The notes beneath the pieces are model-generated. The model had not been told where the DNA came from and searched no databases. It worked only from the letters and a program-made list of their open reading frames with translations. A DNA stretch of 64,000 bases from Chryseobacterium formosum (GTDB lineage: Bacteria; Bacteroidota; Bacteroidia; Flavobacteriales; Weeksellaceae): the NCBI RefSeq assembly GCF_026460885.1, contig NZ_JAOVZW010000008.1, forward strand, positions 186,001-250,000. The letters are read 5' to 3'. The position numbers were made by a program, and so were the translations under genes. Below are positions 42,287 to 51,013 of the stretch, one piece after another; within the stretch, counting starts at the first letter, position 1, and every line of letters starts with the position of its first letter.

Positions 42287-44524
42287 ATGAAGCGTTTTCT
42301 CTTGGCTTTTTCTTTATTAATTTCAAGTCTGTTTTTTACTCAAACAAGATTAAATTTAATTCCTTATCCGCAGAAAGTTGAATTTCTGAGTGGTGAATTT
42401 ATTATCCCGAAAAACTTTAAATTGGATACTGTTTTGCCTAAAGAAGAAACAGAGTATTTAAAAAAAAATGTCAATTACTTAGAGTTTAGTACACGAACGA
42501 AAAAAGAACGTCCGAATCTAATATTTTGGCAACTTGTAGGGCATCGTGAGAAATACATTTTAATAGTATCTTCAGAAAACATTACGATTACTTCAGGTTC
42601 AGAGCAGGGCTATTTTTTAGCTCTTCAAACATTAATTCAGTTATTTGAGCAATACAAAGATTCAGGGAAAATTCCAGCGATGAAAATTGAGGATGAACCC
42701 AAATTCGCTTGGCGAGGAATGCATCTGGATGTTTGCCGTCATTTTTTCACGGTTGAAGAAGTAAAACAATACATCGATTATCTGGCGATGTACAAATTGA
42801 ATACTTTTCATTGGCATTTAACAGACGATCAGGGTTGGAGAATTGAAATTAAAAAATATCCGAAACTGACGGAAGTTGGTGCAAAACGTAAAGAATCCAT
42901 GATAGGAGCTTACGTTGATAATACTTTCGACGGAAAACCTTACGGACCTTATTTTTATACACAAGAACAGATAAAAGAAGTTGTAAAATACGCTCAAGAC
43001 CGCCATATAACGGTAGTTCCGGAAATTGAAATGCCCGGTCACGCTTTGGCGGCTTTATCGGCTTATCCTGAATTGGCTTGCACAAAAGGACCTTTTGAAG
43101 CAGCTACAAAATGGGGTGTTTTTGATGATGTATTTTGTCCAAAGGATGAAACTTTCAACTTTTTAGAAAATGTTTTAGACGAAGTAATGACACTTTTCCC
43201 ATCACAATATATTCACATTGGAGGCGATGAATGTCCCAAGACAAGATGGAAAGAATGTGCTCATTGTCAGGAATTAATCAAGAAAAATAAATTAAAGGAT
43301 GAACATGGCTTGCAAAGTTATTTCATCCACCGAATTGAAAAATATGTAAATTCTAAAGGTCGAAAAATCATCGGTTGGGACGAGATTTTAGAAGGCGGAT
43401 TGGCTCCAAACGCCGCCGTAATGAGCTGGACTGGTGTGAATGGAGGAATTGAAGCCGCAAAATCAAATCATTTTGCTGTGATGACTCCCGGTTCTTATTG
43501 CTATTTCGATCATTATCAAGGAGATCCGGCAACAGAACCCAATGCTTTTGGCGGTTTTACTCCTTTAGAGAAAGTGTATTCTTACAATCCGATTCCTTCC
43601 GAACTGAATGCTGAACAGGCAAAATATATTTTGGGAGTTCAAGCGAATTTATGGACGGAATATATTCTTGATTTTAAACAGGTTCAATACATGATTTTTC
43701 CAAGATTATTTGCTCTTTCCGAAGTCGGATGGGGAACTTCTGATCCTAAAAATTATAAAGAATTTGAAGGAAGAGTAATCAATCAATTCAAAATTTTGGA
43801 TAAAATGAATGTGAATTCTGCGAAAAGCATTTACAACGTTTTAGGTAAAGTAATTCCCAACAACAATGGAGTTTCTTACGAACTTTCAACTTCACAAAAT
43901 CCAAATGGAATAAGATATACTTTAGATGAAACAGAGCCAAATGCCAATTCTCAAACCTATCAAAATCCGATTCCGGTTTCAAAATCAATGACGATAAAAT
44001 CTGCTTATTTTGAAAACGGACAATTGAAAAGTGCGATTTCTTCTCAACAATTTACAACATCTAAGACTACAGGAAAAACTATTACATTAGAACAGCAGCC
44101 GAGCGAAAATTATTCTTTTGGCGGAGCTTTCACATTAGCTGACGGAATTGTTGGGAATGTAAAACAATTAGGCAAAACGTGGCTTGGCTTCCAGGGAAAA
44201 GATGTTGTCGCAACGATTGATTTTGGAAATAAAACTCAATTCTCAGAAGTGTATTTTAACACCTTAGAAAATAAAGGAAGCTGGATTCATAGGGCAAAAT
44301 CGGCTCAAATTTTTGTTTCTGATGATGGAACAAACTTTAAGATGATCAAAGAAATCGGGAAAGATGAGATTGTAAATGCAAAAGGAAAAATTAAATTAAA
44401 TGTTGGAAACCAAAATTCAAAATATATTAAAATAAAAATAGAAAACGCAGGAATTATTCCGGCCGGAAATCCGGGAGCAGATTCAAAAGCATGGCTTTTT
44501 GTTGATGAAATCGGAGCAAATTAA
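42287..44524 (+). CDS. Beta-N-acetylhexosaminidase, glycoside hydrolase family 20
   Basis: Secreted exo-enzyme removing terminal GlcNAc or GalNAc from glycans or chitooligosaccharides by substrate-assisted catalysis. The 745 residues comprise a signal peptide (about 1-18), a GH20b N-terminal domain, the TIM barrel (about 135-490), and C-terminal beta domains that include a chitobiase-like and an F5/8-type carbohydrate-binding fold (GSWIHRAKSAQIFVSDDG). The catalytic pair Asp314-Glu315 lies in HIGGDECPKTRW, and HWHLTDDQGWRIEI is the other hallmark. There is no T9SS tail, so it is probably periplasmic or lipid-free exported. It begins a run of glycoprotein-degrading enzymes with the glycosylasparaginase 60 bases on. 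Confidence 0.95.
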   Translation: MKRFLLAFSLLISSLFFTQTRLNLIPYPQKVEFLSGEFIIPKNFKLDTVLPKEETEYLKKNVNYLEFSTRTKKERPNLIFWQLVGHREKYILIVSSENITITSGSEQGYFLALQTLIQLFEQYKDSGKIPAMKIEDEPKFAWRGMHLDVCRHFFTVEEVKQYIDYLAMYKLNTFHWHLTDDQGWRIEIKKYPKLTEVGAKRKESMIGAYVDNTFDGKPYGPYFYTQEQIKEVVKYAQDRHITVVPEIEMPGHALAALSAYPELACTKGPFEAATKWGVFDDVFCPKDETFNFLENVLDEVMTLFPSQYIHIGGDECPKTRWKECAHCQELIKKNKLKDEHGLQSYFIHRIEKYVNSKGRKIIGWDEILEGGLAPNAAVMSWTGVNGGIEAAKSNHFAVMTPGSYCYFDHYQGDPATEPNAFGGFTPLEKVYSYNPIPSELNAEQAKYILGVQANLWTEYILDFKQVQYMIFPRLFALSEVGWGTSDPKNYKEFEGRVINQFKILDKMNVNSAKSIYNVLGKVIPNNNGVSYELSTSQNPNGIRYTLDETEPNANSQTYQNPIPVSKSMTIKSAYFENGQLKSAISSQQFTTSKTTGKTITLEQQPSENYSFGGAFTLADGIVGNVKQLGKTWLGFQGKDVVATIDFGNKTQFSEVYFNTLENKGSWIHRAKSAQIFVSDDGTNFKMIKEIGKDEIVNAKGKIKLNVGNQNSKYIKIKIENAGIIPAGNPGADSKAWLFVDEIGAN

Positions 44525-44584
44525 AATTGTACGTTTTATTAAAATTAAAAATTGTGACCTGCAACTTAAATACTTATTAAAACT

Positions 44585-45580
44585 ATGAACTCAAGAAGAA
44601 AATTTCTTAAAAATACAGTATTGGCTTCTTCCGCATTATTGTTGAATCCATTGGATTTGATTGCAAAAGATTTACCTGAAAATAATATAAAAACAGTCAA
44701 TAAACCAATTGTTCTTTCCACTTGGAATTTTGGTTTAAAAGCCAATGAAGAAGCATGGACGATTCTTGGAAAAGGAGGTCGAGCTTTAGATGCTGTTGAA
44801 AAAGGAGTTCGTTTAGTTGAAAATGATCCGACTGAAAGAAGCGTTGGTTACGGCGGTCGTCCCGACAGAGACGGAAGAGTGACTTTGGATGCCTGTATTA
44901 TGGATGAAAATTACAATATCGGTTCGGTTGCGGCTTTAGAAAATATCAAAAATCCGATTTCGGTTGCGAGAGCGGTAATGGAAAAAACGCCGCACGTCAT
45001 GTTGGTGGGTGACGGAGCTTTGCAATTTGCCATTTCTCAAGGTTTTAAAAAAGAAAATATCTTAACTGCCGAATCTGAGAAAGAATGGAAAGAATGGTTG
45101 AAAGACAGTAAATATCAACCTATTGTAAACATTGAAAACCACGATACAATCGGGATGATTGCTTTGGATGCACAAGGAAATCTTTCCGGAGCTTGTACAA
45201 CGAGCGGGATGGCTTTCAAAATGCACGGAAGAGTTGGAGATTCACCAATTATCGGAGCAGGTTTATTTGTTGATAATGAGGTAGGTGCAGCAACGGCGAC
45301 GGGTCATGGCGAAGAAGTGATCAGAATGGTGGGAACTCATTTGGTTGTTGAATTGATGCGACAAGGGAAAAAACCTCAACAGGCTTGTAAAGAAGCGGTT
45401 GAAAGAATTGTACAGATTACCAAGAGAAGAAATAAGAATTTAAAAGATATTCAGGTGGGGTTTATTGCGATCAATAAAAAAGGGGAATATGGTTCGTATT
45501 GTATTCAGGACGGATTTAATTTTGCGGTATATGATCAAAAAGGAAACCGTCTGGAAAAACCGGAATTTGCTTTGAAATAA
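44585..45580 (+). CDS. N4-(beta-N-acetylglucosaminyl)-L-asparaginase (glycosylasparaginase)
   Basis: Ntn hydrolase that splits the GlcNAc-asparagine bond, the last step in dismantling N-linked glycoproteins. The 331-residue precursor has an RRKFLKN N-terminus that looks like a twin-arginine signal (about 1-28), suggesting folded export to the periplasm. It should cleave itself before Thr188 in HDTIGM to expose the nucleophile; alpha and beta subunits result. ACTTSGMAFKMHGRVGDSPIIGAG and GAATATGHGE are typical of the family. It fits the enzyme characterised from Elizabethkingia (Flavobacterium) meningosepticum. Adjacent hexosaminidase and beta-mannosidase suit the same pathway. Confidence 0.94.
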   Translation: MNSRRKFLKNTVLASSALLLNPLDLIAKDLPENNIKTVNKPIVLSTWNFGLKANEEAWTILGKGGRALDAVEKGVRLVENDPTERSVGYGGRPDRDGRVTLDACIMDENYNIGSVAALENIKNPISVARAVMEKTPHVMLVGDGALQFAISQGFKKENILTAESEKEWKEWLKDSKYQPIVNIENHDTIGMIALDAQGNLSGACTTSGMAFKMHGRVGDSPIIGAGLFVDNEVGAATATGHGEEVIRMVGTHLVVELMRQGKKPQQACKEAVERIVQITKRRNKNLKDIQVGFIAINKKGEYGSYCIQDGFNFAVYDQKGNRLEKPEFALK

Positions 45581-45605
45581 AGTAAGAAATTAGAAATTAA
45601 TTTTG

Positions 45606-45651
45606 CTAAACCTAAACCTAAACCTAAACCTAAACCTAAATCTAAATCTAA
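45606..45651 (+). repeat. Telomere-like CCTAAA microsatellite before cutC
   Basis: About five or six CCTAAA units followed by two TCTAAA units end directly in the ATG of cutC. The tract occupies nearly all of the intergenic gap where a ribosome would land. Confidence 0.9.
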
Positions 45652-46314
45652 ATGTCAACAATAGAAATCGCCTGCTTCAACCCCGAATCAGCAATAATCG
45701 CCTTTGAAAACGGAGCCGACAGAATAGAATTGTGCGACGGATTGAGCGAAGGAGGAACAACGCCAAATTTTGAAACTACAAAACAGCTTCGTGAAAAAAT
45801 AAACACCCCGATTTTTGTAATGATTCGTCCTCGCGGAGGAGATTTTACTTATTCTAATGAAGAATTTGAACAAATGAAATCTGAATTAATTAAATTAAAA
45901 TCATTAAATATTGATGGTTTCGTTTTCGGAATTTTAGATGAAAATGATGAGGTAAATATCGAACAAAATAAAGAATTGGTTAAATTAGCAAAACCTTATC
46001 CGTGTACATTTCATCGAGCTTTCGACCGCGCAAAAGATTTGGAAAACTCTTTGAAAAAAATTATTGAATGTGGTTTTAAAACAATTCTTACTTCCGGTCA
46101 AAAACCAAATGTTTCAGAAGGCAAGGAAAACCTTAAAAAACTGATAGAATTATCTAACGGAAGAATCGAAATTCTTGTAGGGGGCGGACTTCGTTCAACA
46201 AATATTAAAGAACTTCGAGAGTTTACAAAAGCGGAATATTTCCACTCTTCTGCGATTACTGATGGTGGAGCTTTTGCAAATGCGGATGAGGTTGTTGCTT
46301 TGAAGAATAAATAA
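45652..46314 (+). CDS. cutC: CutC family protein
   Basis: A 220-residue TIM-barrel protein of the CutC family, named for copper homeostasis in E. coli; that role is disputed, and the true reaction is unclear. Family blocks: EIACFNPESAIIAFENGADRIELCDGLSEGGTTPN (about residues 4-38), MIRPRGGDFTYSNEEF, FVFGILDENDEV, CTFHRAFDRAKDLENSL, LTSGQKPNVSEG and VGGGLRSTNIKEL. It sits inside the run of glycan-degrading enzymes, and in other bacteria it also neighbours sugar genes, so a role linked to sugar metabolism is possible. The start codon abuts a hexanucleotide microsatellite. Confidence 0.93.
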   Translation: MSTIEIACFNPESAIIAFENGADRIELCDGLSEGGTTPNFETTKQLREKINTPIFVMIRPRGGDFTYSNEEFEQMKSELIKLKSLNIDGFVFGILDENDEVNIEQNKELVKLAKPYPCTFHRAFDRAKDLENSLKKIIECGFKTILTSGQKPNVSEGKENLKKLIELSNGRIEILVGGGLRSTNIKELREFTKAEYFHSSAITDGGAFANADEVVALKNK

Positions 46315-46339
46315 ATATCTCTGTAATTCAACGGTGTGT

Positions 46340-46463
46340 TTGTCATTCAGAACGGAACAAAGTGGAGTGAAGAATCTCCATTTAATATTCTTAAAAACTT
46401 AACTTTAATTTTAATGGTTTAAACTGTAATTGTTTAGATTCTTCCTTCGTCAGAATGACAAAT
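46340..46463. repeat. Inverted pair of TTTGTCATTC...GAATCT elements
   Basis: The left arm starts TTTGTCATTC at 46340 and ends AAGAATCTCC; the right arm (46433-46463) is its approximate reverse complement, starting TTTAGATTCTTCC and ending GAATGACAAA. Single copies of related wording lie at 37758-37782 and, degenerate, at 36728-36752. It is non-coding. Confidence 0.7.
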
Positions 46464-46500
46464 TGAACGTTTAATTTGCCAAAATTTAATCCATTTATTA

Positions 46501-48987
46501 ATGAACAAAATTATCCTTTTTGCTTTCCTTCTCATTCAAAATCTGATTTTTGCACAATTTTCGGAACGAAACTTATCATCAGAAAATTGGAAATTTAAAA
46601 ATTCAAAAGATAAAAATTGGCTTTCTGCAACGGTTCCTGGAACGGTTCATTTAGATTTAATGAATAATAAAATGATTCCCGATCCTTACAAAGATGAGAA
46701 TGAGAAAAAAGTTCAGTGGGTAGAAAATGAAGATTGGGATTATCAAACTTCATTTAAAATTTCATCAAAAGAATTGCAGAATCAAAATATTGAATTGGTT
46801 TTTAATGGATTGGATACATATTCTGAAATTTACCTGAATGGAAAACTGTTGAAAAAAACAGATAATATGTTTAGAAAATGGGAAATTCCTGTTAAGAACA
46901 ATTTAAAAATTGGTGAAAATATTTTACAAGTTAAATTCAAATCTTCGGTAAATGTTGGAAAAGAATTAGCAAAAAAAGTTCCTTTCACAGTGCCGGAATC
47001 ACCAAGAAGTTTTGTCAGAAAAGCACAATATCAATTCGGTTGGGATTGGGGACCGAGATTGGTAACTGCAGGAATCTGGAAAGATATAAAGCTTGAATTT
47101 TGGAATAATGCAAAGATTGAAAATGTTAAAATTGAACAGAAAGTTTTAGCAAAGCAAAAAGCAGAATTGAATGTTTATACAGAAATTTTTGCTGATAAAG
47201 AAGGGAAATATTTCGTTTCAATTAATAACCAAGTCAACAATATTCAATTAAAAAAAGGAAAAAATACAATTCAAATTTCTTTTACCATTAACAATCCAAA
47301 ACTTTGGCAACCCAATGGTTGGGGTGATCCAATCTTATATGATTTGAAAATTTCATTACAGAAAGATTCAAAAATTTTAGCAGAAAAAGCAGAAAGAATT
47401 GGTTTAAGAACAGTTGAATTAATTCAAGAAAAAGACGAAAAAGGAAAATCTTTTTATTTTAAAGTCAATGGAAATCCGATGTATGCAAAAGGAACCAATT
47501 GGATTCCTTCTGACAGTTTTACCCCTAGAATCACCAAAGAGAACTATCAAAAACTTATACAAGATTCCAAAGAAGCAAATATGAATATGATTCGTATTTG
47601 GGGTGGCGGAATTTACGAAGACGACGAATTTTACAAAGCTTGTGACGAAAACGGGATTTTAGTTTGGCAGGATTTCATGTTTGCTGGGAGTTTTTATCCT
47701 GCTGATGAAAATTTTCAGAAAAATGTAGAATTTGAAGTGAAAGATCAGATTGAAAGGCTACAAAATCATCCGTCATTGGCTTTATGGTGCGGAAATAATG
47801 AAATTGATGAAGCGATTGTCAACTGGGGATATCAAAAACAATTCAAATATTCAAAAGAAGATTCTCTGCAGGTTTGGAAAGATTATAAGAAAATTTTCCA
47901 TGAAGTGATTCCGAATGCCATCAAAAAATATGCTTCAAATGACAAGCAGATTTATTGGGAAAGTTCACCATCAATCGGATGGGGACACAAAGAAAGTTTA
48001 ACCGAAGGTGATTCTCATTATTGGGGAGTTTGGTGGGGAGAACAGCCGTTTGAAATTTATAATGAAAAAGTTCCGAGATTCGCTTCCGAATATGGTTTTC
48101 AGGGAATGCCGACTTTGGAAACTACAAAATCGATGTTCTCAGAAAAACCTGATTTAAACTTCCAAAACGGAACGATAAAAGCTCATGAAAAGCATTCCAG
48201 AGGTTGGGAAATTATCGATTTATACATGAAACGGGATTATAAAATTCCTACGGATTTTGTGAAATACAATTACGTTTCTCAATTACTTCAAGCTCGCGGA
48301 ATGCAGATCGCCATTGAAGCGCATCGTCGTGCAAAATCTTACAATATGGGAACTTTGTACTGGCAGTTGAATGATTGTTGGCCTGTAGTTTCATGGTCTT
48401 CGATTGATTATTTGGGAAACTGGAAAGCATTACATTATCAGGTGAAAAGAAGTTTTGAAAATCAGGTGATTTTAACTGAGGAAAAAGATGGAGTCTTGAG
48501 TTTTTATGGAATTAATGATGGTTTGAAAAATTTTGAAGATGTTTTTGTTGAGATTGAAGTCATTGATTTTAATGGAAAAGTTTTAAACGAAATTGCAACC
48601 GTTCCGGATGGAAAAACTTTAAAGGAAATTGTTAAATTTGATCCGATTGAAATTGAAAATTTAATTTCAGACTCCAGTAAAAATGAAGTCTTTTTAAAGT
48701 TAACTTTAAAAGATAAAAACGAAAAAATCATTGCTCAGAATAATCATTTCTTTGTAAAACCAAAAGATTTAAAATTAACAAAGCCCACCATTAAAATCAA
48801 GAATATTTCAACAACTGAAATCGAAATCTCTACAGACGTTTTGGCGAAAAATGTATATTTAGTGGGGGATACACATTTTAGTGACAATTATTTTGATTTA
48901 CTTCCAAATACATCAAGAAAAATTACCCTTTCAAAACCTTTGGGAAAAGTTGATGTGATGAGTCTTTGGGATGCAATGAACGAATAA
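46501..48987 (+). CDS. Beta-mannosidase, glycoside hydrolase family 2
   Basis: Secreted exo-enzyme that removes beta-linked mannose, as in the Man-beta-1,4-GlcNAc core of N-glycans. The 828 residues begin with a signal peptide (about 1-19, ending FAQ), then sugar-binding, immunoglobulin-like and TIM-barrel domains. The acid/base is Glu434 in WCGNNEIDEA and the nucleophile is Glu530 in ASEYGFQGMP, both in the beta-mannosidase rather than beta-galactosidase form. PGTVHLDLMNNKMIPDPY near residue 50 and FGWDWGPRLVTAGIW are also beta-mannosidase marks. No T9SS tail. It closes the hexosaminidase-glycosylasparaginase-cutC-mannosidase cluster. Confidence 0.95.
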   Translation: MNKIILFAFLLIQNLIFAQFSERNLSSENWKFKNSKDKNWLSATVPGTVHLDLMNNKMIPDPYKDENEKKVQWVENEDWDYQTSFKISSKELQNQNIELVFNGLDTYSEIYLNGKLLKKTDNMFRKWEIPVKNNLKIGENILQVKFKSSVNVGKELAKKVPFTVPESPRSFVRKAQYQFGWDWGPRLVTAGIWKDIKLEFWNNAKIENVKIEQKVLAKQKAELNVYTEIFADKEGKYFVSINNQVNNIQLKKGKNTIQISFTINNPKLWQPNGWGDPILYDLKISLQKDSKILAEKAERIGLRTVELIQEKDEKGKSFYFKVNGNPMYAKGTNWIPSDSFTPRITKENYQKLIQDSKEANMNMIRIWGGGIYEDDEFYKACDENGILVWQDFMFAGSFYPADENFQKNVEFEVKDQIERLQNHPSLALWCGNNEIDEAIVNWGYQKQFKYSKEDSLQVWKDYKKIFHEVIPNAIKKYASNDKQIYWESSPSIGWGHKESLTEGDSHYWGVWWGEQPFEIYNEKVPRFASEYGFQGMPTLETTKSMFSEKPDLNFQNGTIKAHEKHSRGWEIIDLYMKRDYKIPTDFVKYNYVSQLLQARGMQIAIEAHRRAKSYNMGTLYWQLNDCWPVVSWSSIDYLGNWKALHYQVKRSFENQVILTEEKDGVLSFYGINDGLKNFEDVFVEIEVIDFNGKVLNEIATVPDGKTLKEIVKFDPIEIENLISDSSKNEVFLKLTLKDKNEKIIAQNNHFFVKPKDLKLTKPTIKIKNISTTEIEISTDVLAKNVYLVGDTHFSDNYFDLLPNTSRKITLSKPLGKVDVMSLWDAMNE

Positions 48988-49202
48988 AAAGACCGATTTT
49001 AAAAACCGGCCTAATTCAAAATTTATCTACCTCTACATATTTACAATTGAAACATTTGTGTATCGGATATCCATCTAACGTGAGAAATATTTAATTATTT
49101 GAAAAAAAAAATAATTTTTAAACATCAAAAATCCTACTGACAAACTGTTGTCATTAACCCGAATTATCTTTGTCATAAGATTAACAACTTAAAACAAAAA
49201 TT

Positions 49203-49700
49203 ATGACAACTACAGCAACAGCAACGACACAGTTTATCTCTTCAGCACAACTATTAGAGCATTGGCAAGGACACAGAAACCTGACAAGAAGAGTGATTGA
49301 AATGTTCCCTGAAAAAGAATTATTTGAGTTTTCGATTGGTGGAATGAGACCGTTTGCAAAATTAGCAGTTGAACTAATCAGCATTGCAGGTCCAGCTTTG
49401 AAAGGAATCGTAGATCAACAAATTGAGAAGTTTTCGGAAGAAGCTTTTAAGCCTAAAACTAAAGAAGAGCTTTTGGCAAAATGGGATTCTGAAACAGTGG
49501 TAATCAATCATTATTTTAATCAGATTTCTGAAGAAAGATTTCAAGAAATGTTCAATTTATTCGGTCAGTACGAATTTCCGGTATATCAGAATATTCTTTA
49601 TTTTGTGGATAATGAAGTGCATCACCGTGGACAGGGATTTGTCTATTTAAGAGCTCTAGGAATTGAGCCGCCTTTCTTCTGGGAAAGATTTAGCCTTTAA
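49203..49700 (+). CDS. DinB family protein
   Basis: A 165-residue four-helix-bundle protein of the DinB/YfiT type, a fold used by thiol transferases and metal-dependent enzymes. The typical features are an N-terminal LEHWQGHRNLTRRVIEMF helix with one candidate metal His, and the C-terminal EVHHRGQGFVYLRALGIEPP segment carrying the metal-binding His pair. A third His, usually in the second helix, is not obvious at its normal place (FAKLAVEL). Transcribed alone. No substrate can be inferred; a link to DNA damage is only historical. Confidence 0.85.
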   Translation: MTTTATATTQFISSAQLLEHWQGHRNLTRRVIEMFPEKELFEFSIGGMRPFAKLAVELISIAGPALKGIVDQQIEKFSEEAFKPKTKEELLAKWDSETVVINHYFNQISEERFQEMFNLFGQYEFPVYQNILYFVDNEVHHRGQGFVYLRALGIEPPFFWERFSL

Positions 49701-49710
49701 TGAATTTTTT

Positions 49711-49745
49711 AAAGTTTTCAGAAATTCTCTGAAAGCTTTTTTTTT
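49711..49745 (+). terminator. Terminator of the DinB-family gene
   Basis: AAAGTTTTCAGA pairs with TCTGAAAGCTTT (one G-U), loop AATTC, then T-run. Confidence 0.82.
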
Positions 49746-49790
49746 AAAGTTTACGCTACCGTCATTTTGCTTAAATTTTGCAAAAAATCG

Positions 49791-49905
49791 TATCGAGAAG
49801 TTTTTGCTGATACTTTTCAGTTTTATATATTTTGTCGGGAGCTCACTGGTTCTCGATACATTTTTCTCCATTTCATTTCGAAAAAATACTCGAACTAGCG
49901 AACTG
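49791..49905. repeat. TATCGAGAA/TTCTCGATA inverted element
   Basis: A perfect 9-bp inverted repeat, TATCGAGAA (49791-49799) and TTCTCGATA (49850-49858), is followed by ATTTTTCTCCATTTC and ACTCGAACTAGCGAAC. From memory, this wording is common between flavobacterial genes. Non-coding. Confidence 0.6.
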
Positions 49906-49912
49906 AAAATAA

Positions 49913-51013
49913 TTAGTCAGGTAATACAGATTGAAAGAATTTTCTGATATTTTCTTTAAGTTTCACAAAAATTTCAGAAGTTCCAAATTCTTTGTTGTCG
50001 TAGCCAATCGGAAATCCTTTTTCAACGTATTCGTTATTCTTGTCTAAAGTCAAAGTCTGAAAATCTTTGTTGACTTCACCTAACTGACTAGTGTGAATAT
50101 CTAAAAATTTCACTTTTGAATTTTTAGAAAAATCTAGCTTTCTAAGATCGATTGTCTTCACTTCTTTTTTAAGGTCAGAACGAAAAGTAAGATTCATATT
50201 TTTCACATCAATCACGGTTTGCCATTCTCCCGCATGAATTGAATTTAAAATATTCCAGGCATACGCTATCGGTTTTTGGTCGTATTGATAATTTTGTAGC
50301 ATATAATAAGCACGATTGTAACGGTCTTCCCATTTTCCCTGTTGCGCAAAATCAAATTTTTCATTTCCACCCAAAAAATCAAGTTTTTGAGCACTTTGAA
50401 AATCTTTTCTGTACTGATTGTTGCATAAAAGTGGCATCGGCATTTCTTTATCGGTGAGCACTTTATATTTGCCGTCAAGTAAAGCGATAGTTGCCGTATT
50501 TCCTTTGGCATCTGTCACAAAAAAATGGCTTCCTGCTGCATTGGGCCACCAGTCGATATTCGGACCGTCGTTCAAATGATCGACAACTTCTTTTACAGTT
50601 TTATAATTATCCAGTTGATATTGAATCCACTGTGCCCAAAACATATTCGACTGTTTAGGATTAAAAACTTTTGTGGTTTCTTCAAGATATAATTCAACTA
50701 GAAAAAGTCCTTTTTCATTGACTCCATAACAAGGAAAATCATACCCTAAAAGGTTAAAAGTAACTGAACCATACTTTGAATTCCATTCTTTTTTTGAATT
50801 TAAATTGTCGGTCGTTAGATTTTCCCAGCTGATATTTCTTTTCTGAACATTTCGTTTATTAACGACAATCATTCCGGGCATCGTTTTCCAGTTTTCATTA
50901 AAACCAATCACGCAGTAATCTTTTCCTTTCAGTAAAAATGCTGAACACGCAGAAGTGGAAATAGAAGTAGTAAGTGAAATTAAAAGTAAGCTTCGTAAAA
51001 ATAGGGTCTTCAT
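49913..51013 (-). CDS. Linear amide C-N hydrolase (choloylglycine hydrolase/penicillin acylase-like Ntn amidase)
   Basis: A 366-residue secreted Ntn hydrolase. A signal peptide ends just before Cys23 (STSAC|SAF), which would become the N-terminal nucleophile, as in bile-salt hydrolase and acid ceramidase relatives. GFNENW supplies the conserved oxyanion/ligand segment (GRxxDW in others), and FPCYGVNEKGLFLVELYLEE, GSHFFVTDAKGNTATI and PLLCNNQY follow. It starts directly at the stop codon of the WYL regulator with no spacing and is the last gene of a four-gene unit. Substrate is unknown: bile amide, N-acyl amino acid, penicillin-like or acyl-homoserine lactone are all possible. Confidence 0.82.
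   Translation of the reverse strand: MKTLFLRSLLLISLTTSISTSACSAFLLKGKDYCVIGFNENWKTMPGMIVVNKRNVQKRNISWENLTTDNLNSKKEWNSKYGSVTFNLLGYDFPCYGVNEKGLFLVELYLEETTKVFNPKQSNMFWAQWIQYQLDNYKTVKEVVDHLNDGPNIDWWPNAAGSHFFVTDAKGNTATIALLDGKYKVLTDKEMPMPLLCNNQYRKDFQSAQKLDFLGGNEKFDFAQQGKWEDRYNRAYYMLQNYQYDQKPIAYAWNILNSIHAGEWQTVIDVKNMNLTFRSDLKKEVKTIDLRKLDFSKNSKVKFLDIHTSQLGEVNKDFQTLTLDKNNEYVEKGFPIGYDNKEFGTSEIFVKLKENIRKFFQSVLPD

Noticed and set aside
45606..45651. A bacterial telomere or linear-replicon end
   Set aside because: The tract is short, lies between two genes on ordinary chromosomal DNA, and turns directly into the cutC start codon. It is a simple repeat.
49203..49700. DinB gene as part of a DNA-damage or phage-defence locus
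   Set aside because: The DinB/YfiT fold does not imply SOS control; there is no SOS box or neighbouring repair gene.
49663..49947. A reading frame of about 94 codons after the DinB gene
   Set aside because: It crosses the terminator and the TATCGAGAA inverted element. The composition is low-complexity, with no start signal.
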